Assembly: GCA_903927005.1 (NCBI GenBank)
Contig: CAIYLH010000129.1
Location: 1 to 64,000, forward strand
Direction: 5' to 3'
Length of the DNA: 64,000 nt
Origin: an uncultured Pseudomonadota bacterium
GTDB lineage: Bacteria > Pseudomonadota > Gammaproteobacteria > Steroidobacterales > Steroidobacteraceae
In this document: in pieces, positions 23,462 to 31,820 of the stretch
Layout: the number at the start of each line of letters is the position of its first letter
Numbering within the stretch: position 1 is the first letter of the stretch
Position numbers and translations under genes: made by a program
The notes under the pieces: model-generated
Databases searched by the model: none
What the model was told of the DNA's origin: nothing
What the model saw: only the letters and a program-made list of their open reading frames with translations

Positions 23462-26335
23462 TCAGACGGCCGCCGGGGCCTTGTGCCGGGACGGCAGGCG
23501 GGCATCGCGGTTCTGGCGGAAGCGTATCTGCCAGTCGAGCGGCTTGTCGACCTTCACCACCTCAACGGCGGTGACCTTGTACTCAGGGCAGTTGGTCGCC
23601 CAGTCCGAGTTCTCGGTGGTCACGACGTTCGCGCCGGACTCCGGGAAGTGGAACGTCGTGTAGATCACGCCCGGCTGCACGCGATCCGTGACCTGCGCGC
23701 GCAGCACCGTCTCACCAGCACGGCTGGTGATGCCGATCCAGTCGCCATCGGCGATGCCGCGATTCTCGGCATCGTGCGGGTGGATCTCGACGCGATCCTC
23801 GCTGTGCCAGACATTGTTCTCGGTGCGGCGGGTCTGCGCGCCGACGTTGTATTGGGTGAGCACCCGACCGGTCGTCAGCAGCAGCGGGAAGCGCGAGCTG
23901 GAGCGCTCGCGGGTCGGCACATATTCGGTGACGAAGAACTTGCCCTTGCCGCGCACGAACTGGTCGATGTGCATCGTCGGCGTGCCCTCGGGCGCGGCGT
24001 CGTTGCACGGCCACTGGATGCTGCCCAGGCGCTCGAGCTTCTCGTACGTGACGCCGGTGAAGGTCGGCATCAGGCTCGCGATCTCCGCCATGATCTGCGA
24101 CGGATGGTCGTAGTGCATCGGATGACCAAGCGCGTTCGCCAGGCGCATCGTGACTTCCCAGTCGGCGAGTCCCGGCAGCGGCTCCATGACCTTGCGCACG
24201 CGCGAGATGCGCCGCTCGGCGTTGGTGAAGGTGCCGTCCTTCTCGAGGAACGACGAGCCCGGCAGCAGCACGTGCGCGAACTTCGCGGTCTCGCACATGA
24301 AGATGTCCTGCACCACCAGGCACTCGAGCGACGTCAGCGCAGCGACTACGTGCTGGGTGTTCGGATCCGACTGTGCGATGTCCTCGCCCTGGATGTACAT
24401 GCCCTTGAACGTGCCATCGAGCGCCGCTTCGAACATGTTCGGAATGCGCAGGCCCTGCTCGTTGTCGAGCGTGACGCCCCAGACCGCCTCGAACGAGCCA
24501 CGCACCGCGTTGTCGGAGACGTGCCGGTAGCCCGGCAGCTCGTGCGGGAACGAACCCATGTCGCAGGAACCCTGCACGTTGTTCTGGCCACGCAGCGGGT
24601 TGACGCCCACGCCCTCGCGACCGATGTTGCCGGTGGCCATCGCGAGGTTCGCGATGCCCAGCACCGTGGTGCTGCCCTGGCTGTGCTCGGTAACGCCCAG
24701 GCCGTAGTAGATCGCGCCGTTCACCGCGCTCGCATACAGGCGCGCCGCAGCACGCACGCTCGCGGCCGGCACGCCGGTCACAGCCTCCACCGCTTCAGGC
24801 GAGTTGCGCTCCTGCGCGACGAACTCGCGCCACTTGTTGAACGACGCCATCTCGCAGCGCGCCGCGACGTAGTCGTCCTTGACGAAGCCCTCGGTGACGG
24901 CCACATGCGCCAGCGCATTGATCATCGCGACGTTGGTGCCAGGGCGCAGCTGCAGGTGGTGCTCAGCCTTGATGTGCGGGCCATTGACCAGCGCGATCTC
25001 GCGCGGATCAATCACGATCAGCTTCGCGCCAGCGCGCAGTGCGCGCTTGAGCTGCGAGGCGAACACCGGATGCCCTTCGGTCGGGTTGGCGCCCATCAGC
25101 AGCACCACGTTGGCCTTCATGACCGACGTGAACGCCTGCGTGCCAGCGGACTCGCCGAGGGTCTGCTTGAGGCCGTAGCCGGTCGGCGAGTGGCAGACGC
25201 GCGCACAGGTGTCGACATTGTTGTTGCCGAACGCGGCACGCACGAGCTTCTGGACCAGCCAGGTCTCCTCGTTGGTGCAGCGCGAGGAGGTGATGCCGCC
25301 GACCGCGCCGCGACCATACTTGGCCTGGATGCGCTTGAACTCGCTGGCGGCGTGACCGATCGCCTCGTCCCACGACACTTCACGCCAGGGATCCGACAAG
25401 GTCGCGCGGATCATCGGCTTGGTCAGCCGGTCTGCGTGGGTCGCATAGCCGTAGGCGAAGCGACCCTTCACACAAGCGTGGCCCTGGTTCGCGTGACCGT
25501 CACGGTTCGGCACCATGCGCGCGACCTTGCCGTCGGCAACCTCTGCCTTCAGCGAGCAGCCGACACCGCAGTAGGCGCAGGTGGTCGTGATCGCCTGGGT
25601 AGGCTTGGTGAAGCTCAGCAGCGACTTCTCCGACAGTGCGGCGGTCGGGCAGGCCTCGACGCAAGCACCGCAGGAGACGCACTCGGATTCAACGAACGAC
25701 TCGGACTGGCTGGCGGCGACCTGCGAGGCGAGCCCGCGTCCGGAAATGGTCAGCGCGAGCGTGCCCTGGGTCTCGTCACAGGCGCGCACGCAGCGCGAGC
25801 AGACGATGCACAGCTCGGGATTGAAGTTGAAGTACGGGTTGCTGGTATCGGTCTGGTACGAGATGGCACGCGACTCGGCGGTCACGCGCGGCGGGCAGCT
25901 GTCGCCTGCGATGTACGGGCTACCGGTAACGCCGTGCACCGCGGCCATGTCCTGCAATTCGCAGTGCTTGTCGGCCGGGCAGCCCTCGCACTCAAGCGGA
26001 TGCTCGGAGACGTACAGCTCAACCACACCCTTGCGCAGCTGATGGAGCTTGTCGCTCTCGGTACGCACCTTCATGCCGTCGGCAACCAACGTGGTGCACG
26101 AAGCCGGGTAGCCCTTGCGGCCCTCGATCTCGACCAGGCACAGGCGGCAGGAGCCGAATGACTTCAGGCTGTCAGTGGCGCACAGCTTCGGGATGCTGAC
26201 GCCGGCGAGCGCGGCGGCGCGCATCACCGAGGTGCCCTCGGGCACGGCGAACGGGCGGCCGTCGATCTCGATGCTGACCATCGTCTGCGACGTGGACGGC
26301 GGCGTGCCGAGGTCGTGGTGGTCGATTGCGTACAT
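23462..26335 (-). CDS. fdsA: NAD-linked formate dehydrogenase, molybdenum catalytic alpha subunit
   Basis: 957 aa. Oxidises formate to CO2 at a molybdenum bis-MGD centre. The N-terminal 2Fe-2S part (KLCATDSLKSFGSCRLC) is followed by a His/Cys cluster (ECEGCPADKHC), two ferredoxin-type 4Fe-4S motifs (CIVCSRCVRAC; CVSCGACVEAC), the Fe-S motif of the catalytic domain (CAYCGVGC) and ARVCHSPTGYG, whose Cys (about 380) is the likely Mo ligand. So it is a Cys enzyme, not a selenoprotein. Followed by fdsD and preceded by fdsB. Confidence 0.95.
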   Translation of the reverse strand: MYAIDHHDLGTPPSTSQTMVSIEIDGRPFAVPEGTSVMRAAALAGVSIPKLCATDSLKSFGSCRLCLVEIEGRKGYPASCTTLVADGMKVRTESDKLHQLRKGVVELYVSEHPLECEGCPADKHCELQDMAAVHGVTGSPYIAGDSCPPRVTAESRAISYQTDTSNPYFNFNPELCIVCSRCVRACDETQGTLALTISGRGLASQVAASQSESFVESECVSCGACVEACPTAALSEKSLLSFTKPTQAITTTCAYCGVGCSLKAEVADGKVARMVPNRDGHANQGHACVKGRFAYGYATHADRLTKPMIRATLSDPWREVSWDEAIGHAASEFKRIQAKYGRGAVGGITSSRCTNEETWLVQKLVRAAFGNNNVDTCARVCHSPTGYGLKQTLGESAGTQAFTSVMKANVVLLMGANPTEGHPVFASQLKRALRAGAKLIVIDPREIALVNGPHIKAEHHLQLRPGTNVAMINALAHVAVTEGFVKDDYVAARCEMASFNKWREFVAQERNSPEAVEAVTGVPAASVRAAARLYASAVNGAIYYGLGVTEHSQGSTTVLGIANLAMATGNIGREGVGVNPLRGQNNVQGSCDMGSFPHELPGYRHVSDNAVRGSFEAVWGVTLDNEQGLRIPNMFEAALDGTFKGMYIQGEDIAQSDPNTQHVVAALTSLECLVVQDIFMCETAKFAHVLLPGSSFLEKDGTFTNAERRISRVRKVMEPLPGLADWEVTMRLANALGHPMHYDHPSQIMAEIASLMPTFTGVTYEKLERLGSIQWPCNDAAPEGTPTMHIDQFVRGKGKFFVTEYVPTRERSSSRFPLLLTTGRVLTQYNVGAQTRRTENNVWHSEDRVEIHPHDAENRGIADGDWIGITSRAGETVLRAQVTDRVQPGVIYTTFHFPESGANVVTTENSDWATNCPEYKVTAVEVVKVDKPLDWQIRFRQNRDARLPSRHKAPAAV

Positions 26336-26365
26336 GCAGGTGCTTCCCTGGTGGCTGCGTCGGTG

Positions 26366-27895
26366 TCAGTGCCGGCGGCGCGGCGCGAAATCTTCCGGAA
26401 AATGCTTGAGCGCACTCTGCACCGGGAACGGCGTCATGCCACCCAGGCCGCACAGCGAGCCCTGAATCATCGTCTCGCACAGATCGTCCAGCAGGCGGCG
26501 CTGCTCGTCCGGGCGATCGCCCGCCAGCATGCCGTCGATGACGTTCGCGCCGCGAGTCGAGCCGATTCGGCACGGCGTGCACTTGCCGCAAGACTCAACC
26601 GCGCAGAATTCGAATGCGTAGCGGGCGAGCTGGGCCATATCCGCGCTGTCGTCGAATGCGACGATGCCGCCATGGCCCACCAGCGCGCCGACCGCGGCGA
26701 AGGCTTCGTAGTCGATCGGGGTGTCGAAATGCGCGACCGGCACGTACGCGCCGAGCGGACCGCCGACCTGCACTGCCTTCAGCGGGCGGCCGGAGACCGA
26801 GCCGCCGCCGTAGTCGTACAGCAGCTCGCGCAGCGTCACGCCGAAGGCACGCTCGACCAGGCCGCCGCGCTTGAGGTTGCCGGCCAGCTGCAACGGCAGC
26901 GTGCCCATCGAGCGGCCGACACCGAAGTTCTTGTAGTGCTCGGCGCCCTTGGCGAGGATCACCGGCACGGAGGCGAGCGAGATCACGTTGTTGACGACGG
27001 TCGGGCAGCCGAACAAGCCCTTGATTGCCGGCAGCGGCGGACGAACGCGCACTTCGCCGCGCTTGCCCTCGAGGCTCTCGAGCATCGAGGTCTCTTCACC
27101 GCAGATATACGCACCTGCCGCGACGCGCACGTCGAGGTCGAACTGCTTGCCGCTACCGCAGAGGTTGGCGCCGAGGTAACCGGCCGCGTTAGCGGCCGCA
27201 ATCGCGGTCCTGAGCGCTGCGATCGCCTCAGGGTATTCGACGCGGCAATAGATGTAGCCCTGCGTCGCGCCAACTGCGACGGCGGCGATCGTCATGCCCT
27301 CGATGAGCGTGAGCGGGTCGCCTTCCATCAGCATGCGGTCGGCGAAGGTGCCCGAATCGCCCTCGTCAGCGTTGCAGGTCACGTACTTCTGCGGCGCCAG
27401 CTGGTCGTGGACGGTCTTCCACTTGATGCCGGTCGGGAACGCCGCGCCGCCGCGGCCACGTAGACCCGAGTCGGTCACGGTCTTGACCACCTCCGCCGGT
27501 GCCATCGCGAGCGCCTTCTGCAGACCCTCGTAGCCGCCGTGGGCCAGATAGTCGCTGACCGAAGCGGGGTCGACGACGCCGACCCGTGCAAACGTCAGGC
27601 GCTGCTGGCTCTTCAGGTACGGATGCTCTTCCACCAGGCCGATGCACAACGGGTGCGCACCCTCATTGGCAATGGCAGCAAGCACGCCGGGCACGTCGCC
27701 CGCGGCGACCGGGCCGTAGCCGACGCGGCCGGCCGGCGTCTCGACCTCGACCAGCGGCTCGAGCCAGAGCATGCCGCGCGAGCCGTTGCGTACGAGCGTG
27801 TGGGAGCTCGCCGCCGCTGCGATCGCCGCGGCGACCTCATCGGCGCCCAGCGACAGCGCAGTCGCATCCTTGGGGACATAGATCCGGGTGGCCAT
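26366..27895 (-). CDS. fdsB: formate dehydrogenase beta subunit (NADH/FMN)
   Basis: 509 aa, homologous to NuoF with a fused N-terminal thioredoxin-like part. Moves electrons from the Fe-S chain via FMN to NAD. NAD/FMN sites are GLRGRGGAAFPTGIKW and CNADEGDSGTFADR; the 4Fe-4S ligands are ESCGKCTPCR and the later GSLCGLGG. The ATG at 27895 overlaps the fdsG stop by one base (TGATG); GTG 27898 is the alternative. Second gene of fdsGBAD. Confidence 0.95.
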   Translation of the reverse strand: MATRIYVPKDATALSLGADEVAAAIAAAASSHTLVRNGSRGMLWLEPLVEVETPAGRVGYGPVAAGDVPGVLAAIANEGAHPLCIGLVEEHPYLKSQQRLTFARVGVVDPASVSDYLAHGGYEGLQKALAMAPAEVVKTVTDSGLRGRGGAAFPTGIKWKTVHDQLAPQKYVTCNADEGDSGTFADRMLMEGDPLTLIEGMTIAAVAVGATQGYIYCRVEYPEAIAALRTAIAAANAAGYLGANLCGSGKQFDLDVRVAAGAYICGEETSMLESLEGKRGEVRVRPPLPAIKGLFGCPTVVNNVISLASVPVILAKGAEHYKNFGVGRSMGTLPLQLAGNLKRGGLVERAFGVTLRELLYDYGGGSVSGRPLKAVQVGGPLGAYVPVAHFDTPIDYEAFAAVGALVGHGGIVAFDDSADMAQLARYAFEFCAVESCGKCTPCRIGSTRGANVIDGMLAGDRPDEQRRLLDDLCETMIQGSLCGLGGMTPFPVQSALKHFPEDFAPRRRH

Positions 27896-28389
27896 CACTT
27901 GGCCTCCTGGCCGGCAACGAGCGCGTCGAAGCGAGCGGGAGTCACTGCGCTGTGCAAGCGACCGTCGATGCGGACCGCCGGACCTGTCGCGCAGTTGCCC
28001 AGGCAGTAGACCGCCTCGAGGGTGGTCGCGCCATCGGCGGTGGTCTCGTGGAAATCGATGCCCAGACGCGCCTTCGCGTGCGCCTCGAGCGCCGCGCCAC
28101 CGCGGGCCTGACAGGCCTCCGCGCGGCAGACCTGCACCACGTGGCGGCCCGGCGGGTGGGTACGGAAGTAGTGGTAGAACGTGACCACGCCGTGCACCTC
28201 GGCGCGCGACAGGTTCAGCGCCGCGGCGATCCGCGGGATGCCGGTCGGTGGGATGTAGCCGAGCGCATCCTGGACGCCATGCAGCACGACCAACAGCGGT
28301 CCCGGCTGCTGACCAAAGCGTTCGATCGCCGACTCGACGGCGGCCTGTTCGTGGGCCTCAGCGCTGGACACGTGCGAATCCCCCTGCAT
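27895..28389 (-). CDS. fdsG: formate dehydrogenase gamma subunit (NuoE-like)
   Basis: 164 aa, NuoE-like subunit with one 2Fe-2S cluster. The four Cys ligands are visible in QVCRAEACQARGG and AVYCLGNCATGP. The usual N-terminal helix bundle (LLVVLHGVQDALGYIP) is present. First gene of the operon; ATG 28389 is chosen because the conserved part starts soon after. The upstream region holds a perfect inverted repeat (28488-28501). Confidence 0.92.
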   Translation of the reverse strand: MQGDSHVSSAEAHEQAAVESAIERFGQQPGPLLVVLHGVQDALGYIPPTGIPRIAAALNLSRAEVHGVVTFYHYFRTHPPGRHVVQVCRAEACQARGGAALEAHAKARLGIDFHETTADGATTLEAVYCLGNCATGPAVRIDGRLHSAVTPARFDALVAGQEAK

Positions 28390-28487
28390 CGAAGAATGGC
28401 GCCCGCGGGTGATCGGCGGCGCCGCAAGCCAAGGGCGGTAGCATAGGGATTCCCGGCGCCGAAAGATGCCAAAAAGCGTCATCGACT

Positions 28488-28501
28488 ATCGCAAATGCGA
28501 T
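28488..28501. promoter_or_regulatory. inverted repeat upstream of fdsG
   Basis: ATCGCA - AA - TGCGAT, a perfect 6-2-6 repeat about 100 bp upstream of the fdsG start. fds operons are often controlled by a LysR-type protein (FdsR), but no such gene is next to this operon. A role as operator is a guess. Confidence 0.35.
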
Positions 28502-28556
28502 CCGACTGGTCGCGAATATTGACGGATTACACGGGATTACAGCGCCCGGCTGCCCA

Positions 28557-29168
28557 CTAGCCGATGTGCGACAGCCGCAGCAGCTTGTCGAGATCCTTGA
28601 TCAGGCCCTTGCGGTCGGCGCCAACCGCGAAGCTCATGACAAGATTACCAAGCGGATCAACGATGTAGGTGCGGCCCGCCCGCTGCGCCGCGGTCTGCTG
28701 AGGGAACGGCGCCAGCAGCTGGCGGCCACCGCGAGAGTCCAGCCACGCAACCACGAGCCCGCTCTGCTCGGGACCCAGCTCCGTGACAGTGCAGCAGGGC
28801 GGCTCACCCAGCAGCACCCGCTGTACCCGGTCGCGCTCACGGTCCATCGCCTGATGAACCGCGCGCAGCTCGACCAGATCCTGCAGGCAGCTGCTATCGC
28901 ACTTCTCGCCCGTCACATAGACGATCGACCACTTGCCGCGCAGGAAGTGTGCTGGCGTCGAGACCCCCGCAGGGGTCGCGAGCGCAACTTCCGGCAGCGG
29001 CCTTGCCGGCGTGAGCAGCTCGCCGTGGTTGACCAGGTGGCGGGTCTGGAAGTGCGCGCCGTAATACATCCAGAACGACAGGCCAACGGGGCCGAAGAAC
29101 ATCAGCGCCAGCAGTACGAGCTGGATGCGGTTGCGACGTACGGTCGCGGCAGTCAAAGGGGCGTTCAT
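28557..29168 (-). CDS. SCO-like cytochrome oxidase assembly protein
   Basis: 203 aa with one N-terminal membrane helix (LVLLALMFFGPVGLSFWMYY) and a periplasmic thioredoxin-like domain. The motif GEKCDSSCLQDL is a CxxxC copper/thiol site as in SCO1/PrrC proteins; a possible third ligand His further on is not obvious (RLSHIG at the C-terminus, not the usual place), so it may act as a thiol protein more than as a Cu carrier. It starts next to the surf1 stop codon and belongs to the cox cluster. Confidence 0.8.
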   Translation of the reverse strand: MNAPLTAATVRRNRIQLVLLALMFFGPVGLSFWMYYGAHFQTRHLVNHGELLTPARPLPEVALATPAGVSTPAHFLRGKWSIVYVTGEKCDSSCLQDLVELRAVHQAMDRERDRVQRVLLGEPPCCTVTELGPEQSGLVVAWLDSRGGRQLLAPFPQQTAAQRAGRTYIVDPLGNLVMSFAVGADRKGLIKDLDKLLRLSHIG

Positions 29169-29885
29169 CTAGCGGCTCTCGCGGGGCTTGAGGTTGACGA
29201 CGATATAGAGGATCAGCAGCGTCAGTGACAGGGCAAACCACTGCACGGCATAGCCGAGGTGGCGCTCAGGGGCGGGGCCGGCCGGTCGCCAGTCGCGCAG
29301 GTAGCCATCGGCAGCGGCCGGATCCAGCAGCAGCACTTGGGGGTACAGCGGCTGGCCGGCAGCGGCCTCCAGCGCAGCGCGGGTCGGGTAGCTGATGCGG
29401 CGCGGCCAGCCCGGCTCGGGCGCAGCGTCCAGACGGATGCCGGCACGCGGCAGTTCGTCGAGTCGGCCCCACACCTGACGCGGCGCGACGTCGACCGCGA
29501 CGTTCGGCAGCTGATCGCGCCGCGCGCCGGCCGGCAGCCAGCCGCGATCGACCAGCACGACCACGCCCGCCGCGTCGACCAGCGGGGTCAGCACGCGATA
29601 GCCGACGGCACCCTCGTGGGTCATGTTGTCGAGCAGGAACTGGCGGTCGGCGAGGTAATGGCCGGCGACGCTGACACGTGCGTAACGCGGCTGCGGGCTG
29701 GCTGACGACGGCAGCGCGACCGCGGCCACATCGCCCGCCGCGAACGCCGCGATCAGCGCGCGCTTCTCGGCGGCGCGATCGAGCTGCCAGACGCCGAGAC
29801 TCGCCAACAGCGCGCAGGCCACCCCGGCGAGCAGCGTCGGTAGCAGCCGTGGCGCAAACACGCGGGCTGCGAACAGCGATCGCAC
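29169..29885 (-). CDS. surf1: SURF1 family cytochrome oxidase biogenesis protein
   Basis: 238 aa. Has two membrane helices, one near each end (LLPTLLAGVACALLASLGVWQL; ALSLTLLILYIVVNLK). Conserved parts are LGVWQLDRAAEKRAL, NMTHEGAVGYRVLTPL and VLVDRGWLPAG. Surf1 helps insert heme A into subunit I of aa3 oxidase. Divergent from the DUF2909 gene, with only 30 bp between their starts. Confidence 0.92.
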   Translation of the reverse strand: MRSLFAARVFAPRLLPTLLAGVACALLASLGVWQLDRAAEKRALIAAFAAGDVAAVALPSSASPQPRYARVSVAGHYLADRQFLLDNMTHEGAVGYRVLTPLVDAAGVVVLVDRGWLPAGARRDQLPNVAVDVAPRQVWGRLDELPRAGIRLDAAPEPGWPRRISYPTRAALEAAAGQPLYPQVLLLDPAAADGYLRDWRPAGPAPERHLGYAVQWFALSLTLLILYIVVNLKPRESR

Positions 29886-29915
29886 TATACTGAGCCTCCC
29901 AGCGGAGCGACCCTC

Positions 29916-30128
29916 GTGGAACTATTTCGTCTCATCGTCGTCGGCCTCCTGATCGCGATTCTGCTCAGCCTCGGGCGAGCGCTCTACCTGATGACCACCG
30001 GCAAGGGCGACTCCGGCAAGATGGTCCGTGCGCTGACCTGGCGCATCAGCCTGTCCGTCGGGCTGCTGCTGCTGATGCTGTTCGCCGCCCACCAGGGCTG
30101 GATCATGCCCCACGGCATAGGCCGCTAG
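29916..30128 (+). CDS. twin transmembrane protein (DUF2909)
   Basis: 70 aa with two membrane helices (about 4-25 and 42-60) around a short basic loop (TTGKGDSGKMVRALTWR). Small proteins of this kind are a regular part of gammaproteobacterial cox clusters, encoded in the opposite direction between coxC and surf1, as here. Exact role unknown. Confidence 0.88.
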   Translation: MELFRLIVVGLLIAILLSLGRALYLMTTGKGDSGKMVRALTWRISLSVGLLLLMLFAAHQGWIMPHGIGR

Positions 30129-30149
30129 GACCCACGCGCCCGCAAAAGA

Positions 30150-30173
30150 GAACGGCCGCGTCGGCGGCCGTTC
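30150..30173. terminator. hairpin between DUF2909 gene and coxC
   Basis: GAACGGCCG...CGGCCGTTC, a 9-bp perfect stem with a 6-nt loop in the convergent spacer. It can serve both strands. The AAAAGA before it gives a U-rich tail on the minus-strand transcript, so it should end the coxBA-cox11-coxC message. Confidence 0.7.
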
Positions 30174-30198
30174 GGATCGAGTCGCTCGCGTCCGGCCT

Positions 30199-31095
30199 TT
30201 AGAGCCAGTAAACGAACAGGTACAGGCCCAGCCATACCACGTCGACGAAGTGCCAGTACCAGGCCACGGCCTCGAACGCGAAGTGACGCTCGGGCGTGAA
30301 GTGTCCGCGCATGACGCGCAGCCAGATCACCAGCAGCATGATCGCACCGATCGTTACGTGCAGACCGTGAAAGCCGGTCAGCATGAAGAACGTCGAGCCG
30401 TAGATGCCGGTGCCGAGCGTCAGACCCAGCTCCGTGTACGCATGGTGGTACTCGGAGGCCTGGAAGTAGACGAAGATGAAACCCAGCAGGAAGGTCGCGC
30501 CGAGCGACAGCTTGAGCACGCCGCGATGGCCGGCTCGCAGCGCGTGGTGAGCGATCGTCACGGTGACGCCGGAGCTGAGCAGCAGCAGGGTGTTCAGCAG
30601 CGGCACGCCCAGCGCCGGAATCGTCTCGAACGTGCTGCCCTCGCCCTTCGGGCCGAGCTGCATCGGGCCGTTGGTCGGCCAGCCACCTTCGAAGTGGTTC
30701 CACAGCAGCACGTTGGTCATGTGCTTGGCGCCCTCGCCCGACAGCCACGGCAACGCGAACTGACGGGCGTAGAACAGCGCCCCGAAGAACGCGGCGAAGA
30801 ACATCACCTCGGAGAAGATGAACCAGCTCATGCCCATGCGGAACGAGCGGTCGACGCTGAGGTTATAGATCCCGGCCTGGTTCTCGTTGATCACGGTACC
30901 GAACCAGCCGAAGAACAGCACCAGCAGCAGCACGAAGCCGGCGCCTAGCAGCGTCGGACCGGTGCTGTTGTGGTCGACCGTCATGGCGGCGCCCACCATC
31001 AGGACGAACAGCGCGACCGAACCGAAGATCGGCCACGGGCTCGAATGCGGGACGTAGTACTTGTCGGAGGCGGGCGCGGGATGGGCGTGTGCCAT
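30199..31095 (-). CDS. coxC: cytochrome c oxidase subunit III
   Basis: 298 aa, seven membrane helices. Family marks are YYVPHSSPWPIFGSVALF at the start, then FIFSEVMFFAAFFGALFY, HHALRAGHR, and at the end WYWHFVDVVWLGLYLFVYWL. Part of the aa3-type oxidase of the inner membrane. It lies 34 bp downstream of cox11. Usual length. Confidence 0.95.
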   Translation of the reverse strand: MAHAHPAPASDKYYVPHSSPWPIFGSVALFVLMVGAAMTVDHNSTGPTLLGAGFVLLLVLFFGWFGTVINENQAGIYNLSVDRSFRMGMSWFIFSEVMFFAAFFGALFYARQFALPWLSGEGAKHMTNVLLWNHFEGGWPTNGPMQLGPKGEGSTFETIPALGVPLLNTLLLLSSGVTVTIAHHALRAGHRGVLKLSLGATFLLGFIFVYFQASEYHHAYTELGLTLGTGIYGSTFFMLTGFHGLHVTIGAIMLLVIWLRVMRGHFTPERHFAFEAVAWYWHFVDVVWLGLYLFVYWL

Positions 31096-31129
31096 GGGCG
31101 TTCCTGGAGAGTCTGGTTTAAGGCTTAAA

Positions 31130-31678
31130 TCACCGACCTGCCGCCGCGGACTGCGGCAGGTCGAAGAACGAATAGGACAGAGTGATGCGGTCTACGTCCG
31201 GCGGCAGCGCCGGATCGACGATGAAACGGATCGGCATTTCACGCGACTCACCGGCAGTGAAGTTCTGCGGCTTGAAGCAGAAACACTCCGTCTTCTTGAA
31301 GTAGCGGGCGACCGACGACGGCGCGATGCTCGGCACGGCCTGCGCGACGACGGCGGCGGCGGTGAGGTTACGGGCGTGGAAGGTCGCTTCGTAGAGCTTG
31401 CCGGGATGGACCTGCATCGAGGTTGCGTGCGGCGCGAACTCCCAGTCACCCGCATGCGGGATGCTGGCGATGAACTCGATCGTCACGACCCGATCGGCAT
31501 CCGGCCGCTCGATCACCGCGGCCTGCGCGGTCTGGGTACCGTACCAGCGGTTGCCCGTATCCCAGACCTTGCACAGCACGCTGTATAGCGGCACGAGCGC
31601 GAAGCCGAACGCGAAGCTGCCGGCAGTGAACAGCAGCAGCCTGCCGATCAGCGGACGGTGACGTCGTGGCCCGGACAT
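31130..31678 (-). CDS. ctaG: cytochrome c oxidase assembly protein CtaG/Cox11
   Basis: 182 aa. One N-terminal membrane helix and a periplasmic Ig-like domain. The Cu-binding CFCFKPQ motif is clear ([15 protein letters not shown]). Cox11 delivers Cu(I) to the CuB site of subunit I. The start is ATG 31678, 2 bp after the stop of the 42-aa protein gene. Position between coxA and coxC is standard. Confidence 0.94.
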   Translation of the reverse strand: MSGPRRHRPLIGRLLLFTAGSFAFGFALVPLYSVLCKVWDTGNRWYGTQTAQAAVIERPDADRVVTIEFIASIPHAGDWEFAPHATSMQVHPGKLYEATFHARNLTAAAVVAQAVPSIAPSSVARYFKKTECFCFKPQNFTAGESREMPIRFIVDPALPPDVDRITLSYSFFDLPQSAAAGR

Positions 31679-31680
31679 CC

Positions 31681-31809
31681 TCAGCCCTTCGTGTGCAGGA
31701 TCGTCGAGGCGATGAAGACCGCATAGACGCCCGCCGCGACCAGGAACAGCATCAGCGTAAGCCGCCGGTTGCGGGCGCGCTGGTCGGGAGCGGGCGTCTT
31801 GTCAGTCAT
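31681..31809 (-). CDS. small membrane protein of the cox operon
   Basis: 42 aa: a polar basic start ([16 protein letters not shown]) and one membrane helix ([19 protein letters not shown]). Small proteins like this, named cytochrome oxidase small assembly proteins in some genomes, lie between coxA and cox11 in gammaproteobacteria. It begins 11 bp after coxA and ends 2 bp before cox11. Function unknown, probably assembly. Confidence 0.75.
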   Translation of the reverse strand: MTDKTPAPDQRARNRRLTLMLFLVAAGVYAVFIASTILHTKG

Positions 31810-31820
31810 CGCGACGGCCT

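Noticed and set aside
23447-26161. 904-aa plus-strand open frame opposite fdsA
   Set aside because: Arg/His/Val/Leu-rich translation with no domain; it mirrors the well-supported FdsA gene and is an artefact of GC-rich third positions.
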